Assembly: GCF_001005725.1 (NCBI RefSeq)
Contig: NZ_LBIC01000006.1
Span: forward strand, 124,001-188,000
Length of the DNA: 64,000 nt
Reading direction: 5' to 3'
Source: Sphingobium chungbukense
Lineage (GTDB): Bacteria > Pseudomonadota > Alphaproteobacteria > Sphingomonadales > Sphingomonadaceae
Shown here: positions 35,661-45,892 of the stretch, one piece after another
Position numbering within the stretch: the first letter of the stretch is position 1
Layout of the letters: every line of letters starts with the position of its first letter
Program-made: the position numbers and the translations under genes
The notes under the pieces: generated by a model
Seen by the model: the letters and a program-made list of their open reading frames with translations, nothing else
Told to the model about the DNA's origin: nothing
The model's database searches: none

Positions 35661-36572
35661 ATGATCGATTCGAAAAGACTGACGCATTTGGATCGTTTGG
35701 AGGCGGAGAGCATCCATATATTGCGGGAGGTTGTAGCGGAGGCTGAGAAGCCTGTGATGCTGTATTCTGTGGGCAAGGATTCGGCGGTGATGCTGCATCT
35801 GGCGCGCAAGGCCTTCTATCCTTCGCCGCCGCCTTTTCCGCTGCTGCATGTGGACACGACCTGGAAGTTCCAGGCGATGTACGCGCTACGCGACCGGATG
35901 GCGCGGGAGTCGGGCATGGAACTGCTCGTCTACCACAATCCCGAAGCGCAGGAACGCGGCATCAACCCGTTCGACCATGGCCCGCTGCACACCGACATGT
36001 GGAAGACCGAAGGGCTGAAGCAGGCGCTCAACCTCTACGGCTTCGACGCGGCCTTCGGCGGTGCGCGGCGCGACGAGGAGAAGAGCCGGGCGAAGGAACG
36101 CATCTTCTCCTTCCGCACGGCATCGCACGGCTGGGACCCCAAGAACCAGCGCCCGGAACTGTGGAACCTCTACAACGCCCGTAAGAACAAGGGCGAGAGC
36201 ATCCGCGTCTTCCCGATCAGCAACTGGACCGAGCTCGACATCTGGCAATATATCCACCTCAACGACGTGCCGATCGTGCCGCTCTATTTCGCCGACAAGC
36301 GCCCCACGGTGGAGCGCGACGGCATGCTGCTGATGGTCGACGACGAACGCTTCCCGCTGAAGCCCGGCGAGGAGCCGGTGATGCGCTCGATCCGCTTCCG
36401 CACTTTGGGCTGCTATCCCTTGACCGGCGCGGTCGAGAGCGAGGCCAAGACCCTGCCCGAAGTCATTCAGGAGACGCTGCTCACCACCACATCGGAACGG
36501 CAGGGCCGCGCCATCGACAAGGACGCCGGCGGCGCCGGCATGGAAAAGAAGAAGCAGGAGGGGTATTTTTGA
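35661..36572 (+). CDS. cysD: Sulfate adenylyltransferase subunit 2
   Basis: A 303-residue ATP sulfurylase small subunit of the PAPS-reductase-like (PP-loop) fold. The PP-loop motif is [20 protein letters not shown] (about 33-52). [19 protein letters not shown] and [20 protein letters not shown] are strongly conserved in CysD. It joins sulfate to ATP to give APS, together with the GTPase CysN. A GGTGG-type ribosome site precedes ATG 35661. It begins the cysD-cysNC-cysQ cluster. Confidence 0.95.
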   Translation: MIDSKRLTHLDRLEAESIHILREVVAEAEKPVMLYSVGKDSAVMLHLARKAFYPSPPPFPLLHVDTTWKFQAMYALRDRMARESGMELLVYHNPEAQERGINPFDHGPLHTDMWKTEGLKQALNLYGFDAAFGGARRDEEKSRAKERIFSFRTASHGWDPKNQRPELWNLYNARKNKGESIRVFPISNWTELDIWQYIHLNDVPIVPLYFADKRPTVERDGMLLMVDDERFPLKPGEEPVMRSIRFRTLGCYPLTGAVESEAKTLPEVIQETLLTTTSERQGRAIDKDAGGAGMEKKKQEGYF

Positions 36573-36591
36573 CGCGCCACGGAATGCGCAG

Positions 36592-36685
36592 CGTTCCGAA
36601 GCGTCAACCCCGACGAAAGCCGGGGCCTCGTGCCTCCGGGCCGAACCTTTCCCCCAGATCAACGAGATCCCAGCCTTCGCTGGGA
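36592..36685. repeat. Short REP-like hairpins between cysD and cysNC
   Basis: The 128-bp gap holds three small hairpins in a row: GGAATGCG-CAG-CGTTCC, CCCCG-N8-CGGGG (36608-36625) and TCCCAGC-CTTC-GCTGGGA (36668-36685). Short CCCAGC...GCTGGG units of this kind are frequent in sphingomonad spacers. They may stabilise or partly stop the cysD message. Confidence 0.5.
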
Positions 36686-36700
36686 TGACGAGGTAGCGAC

Positions 36701-38623
36701 ATGACTGATACGCTCACCAAGACCGACGAACCCATCTACAAGACCGACGCCCTCATCGCGCAGGACATCGACCAGTATCTGAAAGTGCATGAGCACAAGA
36801 CGATGCTGCGCTTCATCACCTGCGGATCGGTGGACGACGGCAAGTCGACGCTGATCGGCCGCCTGCTCTACGACAGCAAGATGATCTTCGAGGATCAGCT
36901 CGCCGCGCTGGAGGCCGACAGCAAGCGCGTCGGCACGCAGGGGCAGGAGATCGACTTCGCCCTCCTCGTCGACGGCCTCGCCGCCGAGCGGGAGCAGGGC
37001 ATCACCATCGACGTCGCCTATCGCTTCTTCGCCACCGAAAAGCGCAAGTTCATCGTCGCCGACACGCCCGGCCATGAACAATATACGCGCAACATGGTGA
37101 CCGGCGCTTCGACCGCCGACCTCGCCGTCATCCTGATCGACGCGCGCAAGGGCGTGCTCACGCAGACCCGCCGCCACAGCTATCTCGCGCATCTGATCGG
37201 CATCAAGAATATCGTCCTGGCCATCAACAAGATGGACCTGGTCGACTATGACCAGGCGGTCTATGACGGCATCGTCAAGGATTATACCGAGTTCGCCAAC
37301 TCGATCGGCATCAAGGCCTTCACGGCCATGCCCATTTCCGGCTTCAAGGGCGACAATATCACCGGCCCGTCGGACAACACCCCCTGGTACAAGGGGCCTG
37401 CGCTGATCGAGCATCTGGAAACGGTCGAGGTCGATCAGGTCTCCGACCAGGAAAAGCCCTTCCGCATGGCGGTCCAGTGGGTCAACCGGCCCAATCTCGA
37501 CTTCCGCGGCTTTTCCGGCCAGATCGCCACCGGCACGGTCAAGGTGGGCGACGCGATCCGCGTCCTGCCCTCGGGCAAGACCAGCACGGTCAGCCGCATC
37601 GTTACGCTGGAAGGCGATCTGGACGAGGCGATTGCCGGCCAGTCGGTGACGCTCTGCTTCGCGGACGAGGTCGACTGCTCGCGCGGCGACGTGATCGCGG
37701 CGTCGGACAATCCGCCGCAGGCCGCCGACCAGTTCGAGGCGACCATCGTCTGGATGGCGGACGAGGAGATGCTGCCCGGTCGCCCCTATTGGCTCAAGAT
37801 CGGCACGCAGACCGTCACCGCGACGGTCCAGCAGCCCAAATATCAGGTCAACGTCAACACGATGGAGCATCTGGCGGCGAAAACGCTGGACTTGAACGCC
37901 ATCGGCATCGCGAACCTGTCGACCGACAAGCAGATCGTGTTCGAGCCCTATGACACGAACCGGACACTGGGCGGCTTCATCCTGATCGACAAGCTCACCA
38001 ATGCCACGGTGGCGGCGGGGATGCTGCACTTCTCGCTGCGGCGGGCGCAAAATGTCCACTGGCAGGCGACCGACGTCACCCGCGAGTTCCACGCGAACCT
38101 CAAGAACCAGAAGCCGGCCGTGCTGTGGTTCACGGGGCTGTCGGGCGCGGGCAAGTCGACCATCGCCAATCTGGTGGAGAAGAAACTCGCCCGGATGAAC
38201 CGCCACACCTTCCTGCTGGACGGCGACAATGTGCGCCATGGGCTGAACAAGGACCTGGGCTTCACCGATGCCGACCGGGTGGAGAATATCCGCCGCGTGG
38301 GCGAGGTCGCCAAGCTGATGACCGATGCGGGGCTGATCGTCATCACCGCCTTCATCTCGCCCTTCCGCGTCGAGCGCGACATGGTGCGTTCGATGATGCA
38401 GCCCGGCGAGTTCATCGAGGTGCATATCGACACCCCGCTGGCCGATGCCGAGGCGCGCGACGTCAAGGGCCTCTACAAGAAGGCGCGTTCGGGCGAGCTC
38501 AAGAACTTCACCGGCATCGACAGCCCCTATGAGGCGCCCCAGGACCCGGAGATCCACATCGACACCACCGGCATGAGCGCCGAACAGGCGGCCGAGGCGA
38601 TCGTCGCGAGGATCATCCCATGA
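36701..38623 (+). CDS. cysNC: Bifunctional sulfate adenylyltransferase subunit 1/adenylylsulfate kinase
   Basis: A 640-residue fusion. The N-terminal CysN GTPase has [18 protein letters not shown] (P-loop, about 41-58), [14 protein letters not shown] and [11 protein letters not shown], then two beta-barrel domains. From about residue 470 an APS kinase follows with [20 protein letters not shown] and [18 protein letters not shown]. The protein supports APS synthesis and phosphorylates APS to PAPS. This fusion is common in Alphaproteobacteria. It lies 128 bp after cysD and overlaps cysQ by 4 bp. Confidence 0.95.
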   Translation: MTDTLTKTDEPIYKTDALIAQDIDQYLKVHEHKTMLRFITCGSVDDGKSTLIGRLLYDSKMIFEDQLAALEADSKRVGTQGQEIDFALLVDGLAAEREQGITIDVAYRFFATEKRKFIVADTPGHEQYTRNMVTGASTADLAVILIDARKGVLTQTRRHSYLAHLIGIKNIVLAINKMDLVDYDQAVYDGIVKDYTEFANSIGIKAFTAMPISGFKGDNITGPSDNTPWYKGPALIEHLETVEVDQVSDQEKPFRMAVQWVNRPNLDFRGFSGQIATGTVKVGDAIRVLPSGKTSTVSRIVTLEGDLDEAIAGQSVTLCFADEVDCSRGDVIAASDNPPQAADQFEATIVWMADEEMLPGRPYWLKIGTQTVTATVQQPKYQVNVNTMEHLAAKTLDLNAIGIANLSTDKQIVFEPYDTNRTLGGFILIDKLTNATVAAGMLHFSLRRAQNVHWQATDVTREFHANLKNQKPAVLWFTGLSGAGKSTIANLVEKKLARMNRHTFLLDGDNVRHGLNKDLGFTDADRVENIRRVGEVAKLMTDAGLIVITAFISPFRVERDMVRSMMQPGEFIEVHIDTPLADAEARDVKGLYKKARSGELKNFTGIDSPYEAPQDPEIHIDTTGMSAEQAAEAIVARIIP

Positions 38624-39408
38624 GCGAAGCGACCGCAAAGGCAAGCGCCGCGGTGGAGCGCATGACCGACGCCGATCTTGCCGCGCATCTGGCCGAGGTT
38701 GCGGGACGCATCCTCGTCAACGTCCGGGAATCCGGCCTGTTCAGTCCCAAGGCTCTGGGCAAGGCGGGCGACCAGACCGCCAACCAGTTCCTCTGCCACG
38801 CGCTGCGCGAAGTGCGGCCGCAGGACGGGCTTCTCTCGGAAGAGGAGAAGGACAATGCCGACCGGCTTGCGATGAGCCGGGTGTGGATCGTCGACCCGGT
38901 CGACGGCACGCGCGAATATGGCGAGGCACGCGCCGACTGGGCCGTGCATGTGGGCCTCGCCATTGACGGCCGGCCTGCCATCGGCGCGGTCGCCCTGCCG
39001 GGACTGGACGGAGGCACGGTGCTGCGCTCCGACCAGCCCGTCGCCCTGCCGCCCGCGCCCGAAAAGCTGCGCATGGTGGTCAGCCGCACCCGGCCCGCCG
39101 CCGAAGCCGTCGCGGTCGCGCAAAAGCTGGGCGCCGAACTGGTCCCCATGGGCAGCGCCGGCGCCAAGGCGATGGCCGTGATCCTCGGCCAGGCCGACAT
39201 CTACCTCCACTCCGGCGGCCAATATGAATGGGACAGCATGGCCCCGGTCGCCGTCGCCCTCGCCCATGGCCTCCACTGCTCCCGCATCGACGGTTCGCCC
39301 CTCATCTACAATCAAAGCGACGTCTACCTCCCAGACCTCCTCATCTGCCGAAACGAACATGCAAAACACCTGCTGAACATCATCGCGGAGGTGGTCGCGG
39401 TCGCCTAA
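38620..39408 (+). CDS. cysQ: 3'(2'),5'-bisphosphate nucleotidase
   Basis: A 262-residue inositol-monophosphatase-fold enzyme. Metal-site motifs are [13 protein letters not shown] and [15 protein letters not shown], and [14 protein letters not shown] closes the site. CysQ removes the 3' phosphate from PAP left by PAPS use, and so supports sulfation and sulfate reduction. It overlaps the cysNC stop (ATGA), so it is part of the same transcript. The stop region overlaps the convergent methyltransferase by 4 bp. Confidence 0.93.
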   Translation: MSEATAKASAAVERMTDADLAAHLAEVAGRILVNVRESGLFSPKALGKAGDQTANQFLCHALREVRPQDGLLSEEEKDNADRLAMSRVWIVDPVDGTREYGEARADWAVHVGLAIDGRPAIGAVALPGLDGGTVLRSDQPVALPPAPEKLRMVVSRTRPAAEAVAVAQKLGAELVPMGSAGAKAMAVILGQADIYLHSGGQYEWDSMAPVAVALAHGLHCSRIDGSPLIYNQSDVYLPDLLICRNEHAKHLLNIIAEVVAVA

Positions 39409-40016
39409 ATTCTGGCGGGTTCACTCGCCCAATAGAGATGGCAGGGTGGGATATTCCGCCACTCGAAGCCCGTCGTCACCCTGGCGAAACGGCGGGCGAG
39501 GAGCGGTCCGACCACCCTGCGCATCTGATAGGCCAGAAACCGGCCATCGGGCGCCAGGGCGTGGCAGCTCCTGTCCATCAGCCGCGCCGCCCGCACCGGT
39601 ACCAGCGTCGAAAAGGGCAGGCCGGACAGGATGCAATCCGCCCGTTCCAGCCCATGATCGGCCATGATGCCCAACACATGATCCGCCGATCCGGTGACGG
39701 CGATCAACCTCTGGTCGTCCGTTTGCCCGCGCAGATGGTCGATGAACGCCGCACTGGTGTCGATCGCCAGCAACCGTGCCTGCGCCGGCAATCGGGCCAG
39801 CAGAGCGCGCGTGAAGATGCCCGTTCCCGGCCCATATTCGACAATGCAGCGGACCCGGCTCCAATCGACTGGCGCCAGCATATGGGCGACGAGATAGCGC
39901 GATGCCGGAAAGGCCGACCCCACGGCCAAAGGGTTTCTGAAAAATTCGCGGATCGCAAGGCCGGAAAGACCCGGTTCGGGGTTTGCGATCAATGTCTTGT
40001 CCAAGGATGCTGCCAC
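39405..40016 (-). CDS. SAM-dependent methyltransferase, phospholipid N-methyltransferase-like
   Basis: A 203-residue Rossmann methyltransferase. The SAM motif is CIVEYGPGTGIFTRALLARL (about 57-76) with acidic motif II in LLAIDTSAAFI. The N-terminal FFRNPLAVGSAFPASRYL is typical of the PmtA/COG3963 group, where LSGLPFS replaces the usual catalytic NPPY. The likely role is methylating phosphatidylethanolamine at the membrane or a related lipid. It is convergent with cysQ. Confidence 0.75.
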   Translation of the reverse strand: MAASLDKTLIANPEPGLSGLAIREFFRNPLAVGSAFPASRYLVAHMLAPVDWSRVRCIVEYGPGTGIFTRALLARLPAQARLLAIDTSAAFIDHLRGQTDDQRLIAVTGSADHVLGIMADHGLERADCILSGLPFSTLVPVRAARLMDRSCHALAPDGRFLAYQMRRVVGPLLARRFARVTTGFEWRNIPPCHLYWASEPARI

Positions 40017-40095
40017 GGCGGCTTCACTCTCCCGTTATTCTATCGCGGAAACCCCTGTTCGCGGGTCGGGTTCCGGAAATTCCGTCCAACCTCGA

Positions 40096-40758
40096 TCAGA
40101 TGCCCAGCCAGCCCTGCTTTCCGATCAGCGGCACGAAGGTCACGGCTTCTCCCCAGTCGACCTCATAATGATCGTCATCGAGGCGCGTGATCCTGCAAAG
40201 CCGTTGCACCTCGCCCCCGACCGGCATGACCAGCCGCCCGCCCACCGCAAGCTGCGTCTTCAACGCCGACGGCACGTCCGGCCCGCAGGCGGACACCAAT
40301 ATCGCGTCAAAGGGCGCTTCCCCCGCCAGTCCCAGCGTGCCGTCACCCTCGCGAATATCGACATTGGCATAGCCCAGCTCCCGCATCCGCCTGCGCGCCT
40401 GCCCGGCGAGGCTTGCGTGCCGCTCGATCGCGAAGACCTGGCCCGCGATGCGGCCAAGAATGGCGGCGGCATAGCCCGACCCGGCCCCCACCTCCAGGAC
40501 GCGGTCGCCCGCCCCGATCCCGCCATTCCCTATCCCGATCCCCTCGATCATCGCAGCGACGATATAGGGCTGGGATATGGTCTGCCCGGCCCCGATCGGC
40601 AGCGGCCTGTCGTCATAGGCCTGCGCCTTCACCGCCTCTCCGACAAAGCGTTCGCGCGGCACGGTCCGCATGGCGGCGAGCAGCGCCGGGTCCGTTATTC
40701 CGCGCCGAACGATCTGCTTGGCCACCATTTGCTCGCGCAACTGCCGGTAGTCGGGCAT
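40096..40758 (-). CDS. pcm: Protein-L-isoaspartate O-methyltransferase
   Basis: About 220 residues starting at ATG 40758 after AAGGAGCG. The PCMT motif is RVLEVGAGSGYAAAILGRIA, with QTISQPYIVAAMIEG before it. LREQMVAKQIVRRGITDPAL at the start and GGRLVMPVG near the end also match. It repairs isoaspartate in damaged proteins using SAM. It is co-directional with the methyltransferase at 39405 but separated by about 80 bp. Confidence 0.9.
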   Translation of the reverse strand: MPDYRQLREQMVAKQIVRRGITDPALLAAMRTVPRERFVGEAVKAQAYDDRPLPIGAGQTISQPYIVAAMIEGIGIGNGGIGAGDRVLEVGAGSGYAAAILGRIAGQVFAIERHASLAGQARRRMRELGYANVDIREGDGTLGLAGEAPFDAILVSACGPDVPSALKTQLAVGGRLVMPVGGEVQRLCRITRLDDDHYEVDWGEAVTFVPLIGKQGWLGI

Positions 40759-40835
40759 GATCCGCTCCTTATCGCGCCGGATTCGTGGAGGCGCTGCGCC
40801 GTGCATCATAGCACAGGAGCGAAGGAGGCGATTTT

Positions 40836-41123
40836 GTGACCCAGCGAATGGACCCGATGTCGGTGGCGTTCAACTATTGGCGCCTTGGCATGGAAGCGGC
40901 CGAAGTGATCGGCCTGCGCCTGCCGAAGCTGCTGGCTGGCGATCCTGCTGCCGCCTTCGAGGCGCAGCGGATGGTGGCCGAGAAGATCGAGGCGGCCGCG
41001 CTGCTGCAATGGAAGGCGATGACCGGCGCGCTGGGATCGACGCCCCTGTCGGTCATGCAGCGCTCGACCGCCCATTACCGCCAGGCGGTGGGCAAGAACC
41101 GGAAGCGGCTGGCCCGGCGATAA
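40836..41123 (+). CDS. Uncharacterised small helical protein
   Basis: A 95-residue protein starting at GTG 40836 after AAGGAGG. It is predicted all-helical (EAAEVIGLRLPKLLAGDPAA, FEAQRMVAEKIEAAALLQWK), with a basic C-terminus (RQAVGKNRKRLARR). The pattern vaguely recalls phasins or other polymer-associated small proteins, but I cannot assign a family. It is divergent from pcm. Confidence 0.6.
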   Translation: MTQRMDPMSVAFNYWRLGMEAAEVIGLRLPKLLAGDPAAAFEAQRMVAEKIEAAALLQWKAMTGALGSTPLSVMQRSTAHYRQAVGKNRKRLARR

Positions 41124-41222
41124 TGCCGTCGATAATGCATGGAATCGCTGTACAGCGATTTCCTTCCCCTCGCCCACTGGATATGAGGATCGACGGAAAG
41201 CCCTCCGGCACGGGAGACGGTC

Positions 41223-41642
41223 ATGCGCGTTATGGTTTTGGTGAAGGCGACGGAAGACAGCGAAAGGGGCGGTCCCCCCTCAGCCGAAATGTTCGAGGAA
41301 ATGGGCAAATTCAACGATGCGCTGATCGCCGCCGGTATCATGGTCGATTGCGACGGGTTGAAACCCTCATCGTCAGGCAAGCGGATCGCCTTCGACGGGG
41401 CCAGCCGCACGGTCATCGACGGTCCCTTCGCCCATCCCCGCGAACTGGTCGCGGGCTATTGGATATGGGAGGTCAGGGACATGGAGGAGGCGATCACCTG
41501 GGCCAGGCGATGCCCCAATCCGATGCCCGGCCCCAGCGAACTGGAAATCCGACCTTTCTTCCAACGCGACGATTTGCAGGCGATGGGGCCGGAAATAGCG
41601 GAGGTCTTCGAACGCGAGCAGGATAGGCGAGCCGGTCCTTGA
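41223..41642 (+). CDS. YciI-like (DGPF domain) protein
   Basis: A 139-residue protein of the YCII/DGPF group. It begins MRVMVLVKATEDSERG and carries the motif VIDGPFAHPRELVAGYWIWE, the hallmark of this group. The fold is a dimeric ferredoxin-like barrel with an uncertain ligand. Members are often linked to sigma-70 ECF factors, but none is adjacent here. It overlaps the start of the dehydratase-like gene by 4 bp, so the two are coupled. Confidence 0.82.
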   Translation: MRVMVLVKATEDSERGGPPSAEMFEEMGKFNDALIAAGIMVDCDGLKPSSSGKRIAFDGASRTVIDGPFAHPRELVAGYWIWEVRDMEEAITWARRCPNPMPGPSELEIRPFFQRDDLQAMGPEIAEVFEREQDRRAGP

Positions 41643-42652
41643 CCCGCACGCCAAGGCAAAAGATGGGAGTTGCGGCGGCCCTCGCGATCGGCGCGGAGGA
41701 TGTACGCGACGCCGCCACGCAGATCAGCGGGGCGGCGGTCCGCACGCCGTTGCTGGAAAATGCGGCGTTGAACGCCCGAACGGGACGCCGCGTCCTCATC
41801 AAGTTCGAAGGCGCCCAGCACACCGGCTCTTTCAAGTTTCGTGGCGCCTATAATCGCCTCAGCCGCATCGCCCCGGGCGACAGAGCCGCCGGCGTCGTGG
41901 CCTGGTCCTCCGGCAATCATGCGCAGGGCGTGGCCGCAGCCGCGCGATTGCTGGGCATGCCCGCCACCATCGTCATGCCCGCCGACGCCCCCGCCATCAA
42001 GATCGGCAACACGAGGGCATTGGGCGCGGAAATCATATTCTACGACCGCGCCACCCAATCGCGCGAGGCGATCGCGACCGCCATCGCCCTGGAACGCGGC
42101 GCCGTGATCGTTCCCTCCTACGACGATCCCCATATCATCGCCGGGCAGGGCACCGTCGGACTGGAAATCCTGCATCAGGCGCGGGAAGCCGGGGCAGATG
42201 TCGGCCAGATACTGGCTTGCTGCGGCGGTGGCGGCCTGGTCGCCGGAATCGCCACCGCCGTCAAGGACGCGGCGCCGGAAGTCGATATCTACGCCGTCGA
42301 ACCGGACGCGTTTGACGATACGACCCGCTCGCTGGCCTCCGGCATCCGCGAGATCGTGGCGACCGGCTCCACGTCGATCTGCGATGCCCTGCTGGCGCCC
42401 AGTCCCGGCGAGCTCACCTTTCCCATCAACCGCACCCTGCTGGCCGGCGGCCTGACCGTCAGCGACGATGAAGTGCGCACGACGATCCGTTTCGCGTTCG
42501 AAACGCTGAAGCTGGTCGTCGAACCGGGCGGCGCGGTGGCCCTGGCGGCGCTGCTCCACGGCAAAGCGCCATATCGGAACGATGCTGTTGCCGTCGTCGT
42601 TTCCGGCGCCAATGTCGACCCGGCGGATTATGCCGCCATTCTGCGTTCTTGA
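41639..42652 (+). CDS. Threonine/serine dehydratase family protein
   Basis: A 337-residue fold-type II PLP enzyme. GSFKFRGAYNRLS holds the PLP lysine (about residue 64), SSGNHAQGVAAAA binds the substrate, and CCGGGGLVAGIA binds the cofactor phosphate. It lacks the C-terminal ACT regulatory domain of biosynthetic IlvA, so it is the catabolic type or a serine racemase-like enzyme. It starts with TTG at 41639 (TTGA overlap) or with the ATG at Met9. Confidence 0.85.
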   Translation: MTRTPRQKMGVAAALAIGAEDVRDAATQISGAAVRTPLLENAALNARTGRRVLIKFEGAQHTGSFKFRGAYNRLSRIAPGDRAAGVVAWSSGNHAQGVAAAARLLGMPATIVMPADAPAIKIGNTRALGAEIIFYDRATQSREAIATAIALERGAVIVPSYDDPHIIAGQGTVGLEILHQAREAGADVGQILACCGGGGLVAGIATAVKDAAPEVDIYAVEPDAFDDTTRSLASGIREIVATGSTSICDALLAPSPGELTFPINRTLLAGGLTVSDDEVRTTIRFAFETLKLVVEPGGAVALAALLHGKAPYRNDAVAVVVSGANVDPADYAAILRS

Positions 42653-42802
42653 TGGTGCGCTTCTTTTTGGGAAAGGATCAGGGTTAAGACCGAATTGGTC
42701 ATCAATTTGGAATTTCTTGTTCTAACCCCTTGATCATCTTTGCTTTATGACAAGCTTCTCCGATGATAAGAAAGGCTTCGGACCGAAGGCGGAAGGCTGT
42801 CG

Positions 42803-44512
42803 ATGGAAAAGAAATTGGCGAGCGAACGCGAATCCGAACACAAGGCGCTGGCGGCGCGGTGGAGCATCGCGGCCGAGGCGATGGAGGCCCTGGCCGGCGC
42901 GCGGTCGCTGGACGCCATCGTCAATGTGCTGCGCGCCTTCGCCCGTCGGGCCGTGGGGGCGGACGGCATCGCGGTAGTCCTGCGTGACGAGGACCAATGC
43001 CATTATATCGCCGAAGATGCGATGGAGCCGCTTTGGGCGGGGCAGCGCTTCCCCGCCGAGACCTGCGTATCGGGCTGGGCCATGGAACATCATCAGACGG
43101 CGGTGATCGTCGATGTCTTCGACGATCCGCGGGTGCCGGTCGAGGCCTATCGGACCACCTTCGTACGATCCATGCTGATGGTGCCGATCGGCCGGATCGA
43201 TCCCATCGCCGCAGTCGGTGCCTATTGGTCCGAATTTGGTCAGCCCACCGACAATGAGATCGCGCTGCTGGAGGCCCTGGCCCGCGCCGCATCCACCGCC
43301 TTGGAGAACGGACGATTATTCTCGTCGCTCGAAGCGTTGAACGACCAGCTCGACCATCGCGTCCGGGAACGCACCACGGAGCTGGAACGGTCGCAGGACA
43401 GCTTGCGGCAGGTTCAGAAACTGGACATGCTCGGCCAGCTGACCGGCCATGTCGCCCATGATTTCAACAATCTGCTGATGCCCATTGTCGCGGGCCTGGA
43501 CCTGATCCTCTCAGGCAGGCGGACCGCCGAATCCATCGAACGCCACGCCACCATCGCCATGCAAGCGGCCGAGAGCGCCCAAAGCCTGGTCCAGCGGTTG
43601 CTCACCGTCGCCCGCCGTCAACCGCTCGCCACCAAGGCGGTCGACCTCCCCGATCTGCTGGCCGGCATGCAGGCTTTGCTGGGCAGCACGCTGGGACCGC
43701 GGATCACGCTGTCGGTCGACCTCCAGCCCCTGTTGCCCACCGTCCATGCCGATCCCCACCAGCTGGAGGTCGCGCTCCTCAACCTCGCCGTCAACAGCCG
43801 GGACGCGATGCCCGATGGTGGTACGATCCGCATCACGGGCGAAGCGCGGCGGAGCCGGTTGCCTGCCGGATTGTCGCCCGGTCAATATGTCTGCCTCACC
43901 GTCACGGATACCGGCACCGGCATGACGCCCGCCGTCAAGGCCGCGGCGATGGAGCCCTTCTTCACCACCAAGCCTTCCGGCCACGGCACGGGGCTTGGCC
44001 TGTCCATGGTCCACGGCCTTGCCAGCCAACTTCGCGGGACAGTGGAAATCGACAGCGCCGTCGGGAAGGGCACCACTATCCGGCTCTGGCTGCCGGTGGA
44101 ACGCGCGGCCAGCGCCAAGCCGGTCCCTCCGGTCCAGGATGAAGGCTTGCCGGTACGGTCCGGCAAGGTGCTGCTGGTGGACGACAATGACCTGGTGCGA
44201 AACAGCACGCGCGCGATGCTGGTGGACATGGGTTATGATGTGGTCGACACCGACAGGGCAGAAAGTGCCCTCAACCTGATCGAATCGGGCAACCGACCCG
44301 ACATATTGATCACCGACCATATCATGCCGGGCATGACGGGGGTCGAACTGGCGCTGCGCTTGCGGGTCGACCATCCGAACATCGCCCTGCTCATCATATC
44401 GGGCTATGAGGGCGTCGACCTGATCGCCCCCGACATCACGCGCCTGTCGAAACCCTTCCGGCACACGCATCTTCAGGCGTGCATAGCCGCGGCCAGGGCG
44501 CAGGCGGCCTGA
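42803..44512 (+). CDS. Hybrid sensor histidine kinase/response regulator
   Basis: A 569-residue soluble hybrid kinase. The N-terminal GAF domain (about 20-170) is followed by a short coiled coil. A dimerisation domain follows with His in LTGHVAHDFNNLLMPI (about residue 218). An ATPase domain has NLAVNSRDAMPDGG, DTGTGM and GTGLGLSMVHG. A C-terminal receiver (about 455-565) has the phosphate-accepting Asp in ILITDHIMPG and Lys in LSKPF. No transmembrane segment is seen, so the signal is cytoplasmic and likely bound by GAF. No output partner is adjacent. GGAAGG precedes ATG 42803. Confidence 0.9.
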   Translation: MEKKLASERESEHKALAARWSIAAEAMEALAGARSLDAIVNVLRAFARRAVGADGIAVVLRDEDQCHYIAEDAMEPLWAGQRFPAETCVSGWAMEHHQTAVIVDVFDDPRVPVEAYRTTFVRSMLMVPIGRIDPIAAVGAYWSEFGQPTDNEIALLEALARAASTALENGRLFSSLEALNDQLDHRVRERTTELERSQDSLRQVQKLDMLGQLTGHVAHDFNNLLMPIVAGLDLILSGRRTAESIERHATIAMQAAESAQSLVQRLLTVARRQPLATKAVDLPDLLAGMQALLGSTLGPRITLSVDLQPLLPTVHADPHQLEVALLNLAVNSRDAMPDGGTIRITGEARRSRLPAGLSPGQYVCLTVTDTGTGMTPAVKAAAMEPFFTTKPSGHGTGLGLSMVHGLASQLRGTVEIDSAVGKGTTIRLWLPVERAASAKPVPPVQDEGLPVRSGKVLLVDDNDLVRNSTRAMLVDMGYDVVDTDRAESALNLIESGNRPDILITDHIMPGMTGVELALRLRVDHPNIALLIISGYEGVDLIAPDITRLSKPFRHTHLQACIAAARAQAA

Positions 44513-45535
44513 TCACCCCTGCCCCCGCCCCCGGCTGCAAAGCGTCTTGAGATTGTCGGTCGGCTCCAGCTTGGGGAGAGCGCCGATATCGATCCTCCGC
44601 TGTTTGGCGATGCGATCCATCATCAATTGATTGCCCGCCCATGGATCGTTGCCGCCATAGGCCGGGTCCCGCTGCGCCTCCTGCAAGGTCACATAATGCG
44701 CGCCCGCCGCGTCCAGCCGGGCCAGCACCTGGGGCAGCATGTCCGCGCTCCATCCGCTCAGATGGGTCAGCAGAACCTGCGGGATCATGCGGTCATAGAC
44801 TTTGTGCGACAGCGACTTCATGCGCGCGATACCGTCGTCGACGGCCTTCAGATATTGCGCCTCCATGGCGGCGATCGCCGCCCTGTCGCCTTTGGCGAGG
44901 CAACGGGCATAGGCATCGCCATAAGCCCAGTCGTCGAAGCTGACACTGGCTTCGGCGATGCGATAGCCGCGCTGTTTCAGGAAGGTCATGGCCGCGTCAT
45001 GCTGTGCCCCGTCCTTTCCCGCCGCCATGTTGGGAAAGCGGAAATAACGCCAGTCGGCATCCTTCATCCGGCGCGCAATCTCCTGCTCGCCGGTCACGAC
45101 ATCGCTCTTCCACGCATCGAACGAGGTGGCCCGATTGAGGTTCATATGACTGTATGAATGATTGCCCAGCGAATAGCCGGCGCGTCGCCATCGATCCAGG
45201 ACCGCCGGTCCGTCGGCGTCCCGCTGCAATTTCGAGACGTTGACGAGACCAAAGGCGTCAGGCACCCGATGCCGCTTCAGGACCTGGATATAGAGATCCG
45301 CGATGGCAAGACGGGTCATGCCCGGCGGCAGCGCCCCGTTTCCCGTCAGATCGTCCACCGTGATGGCGATGGTGAAAGGCTGCCTGTCGCGGGAATAGTC
45401 GATCTGCGCGCGGGACGCCGCGGCCAGCATTATGGTCGCCGCGACGATCGCTCCCGTCCCGGCGATACCCGCCCATTGCATCCCGGACTTTGCGCGGAAG
45501 AGGCGTCCGCATTGCGCGGCGACGGTCGCGATCAT
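44513..45535 (-). CDS. Polysaccharide deacetylase family protein
   Basis: About 340 residues. An N-terminal hydrophobic segment (GIAGTGAIVAATIMLAAASR) acts as a signal or anchor. The NodB-type catalytic domain follows: FTIAITVDD gives the Asp pair, HSYSHMNL the metal His residues, and YFRFPNM the next conserved motif. It removes N- or O-acetyl groups from cell-surface polysaccharide. The start is uncertain: I use ATG 45535, but ATG 45598 lies in the AT-rich leader. It is convergent with the hybrid kinase and divergent from the acyltransferase. Confidence 0.82.
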   Translation of the reverse strand: MIATVAAQCGRLFRAKSGMQWAGIAGTGAIVAATIMLAAASRAQIDYSRDRQPFTIAITVDDLTGNGALPPGMTRLAIADLYIQVLKRHRVPDAFGLVNVSKLQRDADGPAVLDRWRRAGYSLGNHSYSHMNLNRATSFDAWKSDVVTGEQEIARRMKDADWRYFRFPNMAAGKDGAQHDAAMTFLKQRGYRIAEASVSFDDWAYGDAYARCLAKGDRAAIAAMEAQYLKAVDDGIARMKSLSHKVYDRMIPQVLLTHLSGWSADMLPQVLARLDAAGAHYVTLQEAQRDPAYGGNDPWAGNQLMMDRIAKQRRIDIGALPKLEPTDNLKTLCSRGRGQG

Positions 45536-45892
45536 GCCGATAGCATTCACCTTTCCCGGAACAAGAATCGACGGACGACAAAAGTGACATAAAGTCAAAA
45601 TTTAAATAATAAGATACGAATAAACCCAATAATTATGTCGGATATGACAAATATATCCTCCATGATAAATTCGATGAATATTGCATATTATACGATATAT
45701 TGATTTATATTTCTGCTTTCAACGTTGAAATAAGGTAATATTTTTAACATAGAAATATCCATGCGGAGGGAGGATTGAATCGAAAAAGGGGATATCAGTG
45801 CACAATTCCGTGAATATTCACTTGCCAGCCGTGGCTGACGAACTTCCCTCCCCACAGATGGAATTGCCGATCACGCGGGGAGGCTGCCCGGC
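45536..45892. other. AT-rich divergent promoter region of surface-polysaccharide genes
   Basis: The segment 45590-45770 is strikingly rich in A and T (for example TTTAAATAATAAGATACGAA), against a genome of clearly high G+C. It lies between the divergent deacetylase and acyltransferase genes, which act on polysaccharides. No gene was seen. Such AT-rich spacers are binding targets of H-NS-like or MucR/Ros regulators in Alphaproteobacteria. Confidence 0.55.

Noticed and set aside
36659..38644. A 661-codon open frame opposite cysNC
   Set aside because: It is a shadow of cysNC; the amino-acid mix is unnatural and the cysNC motifs are unmistakable.
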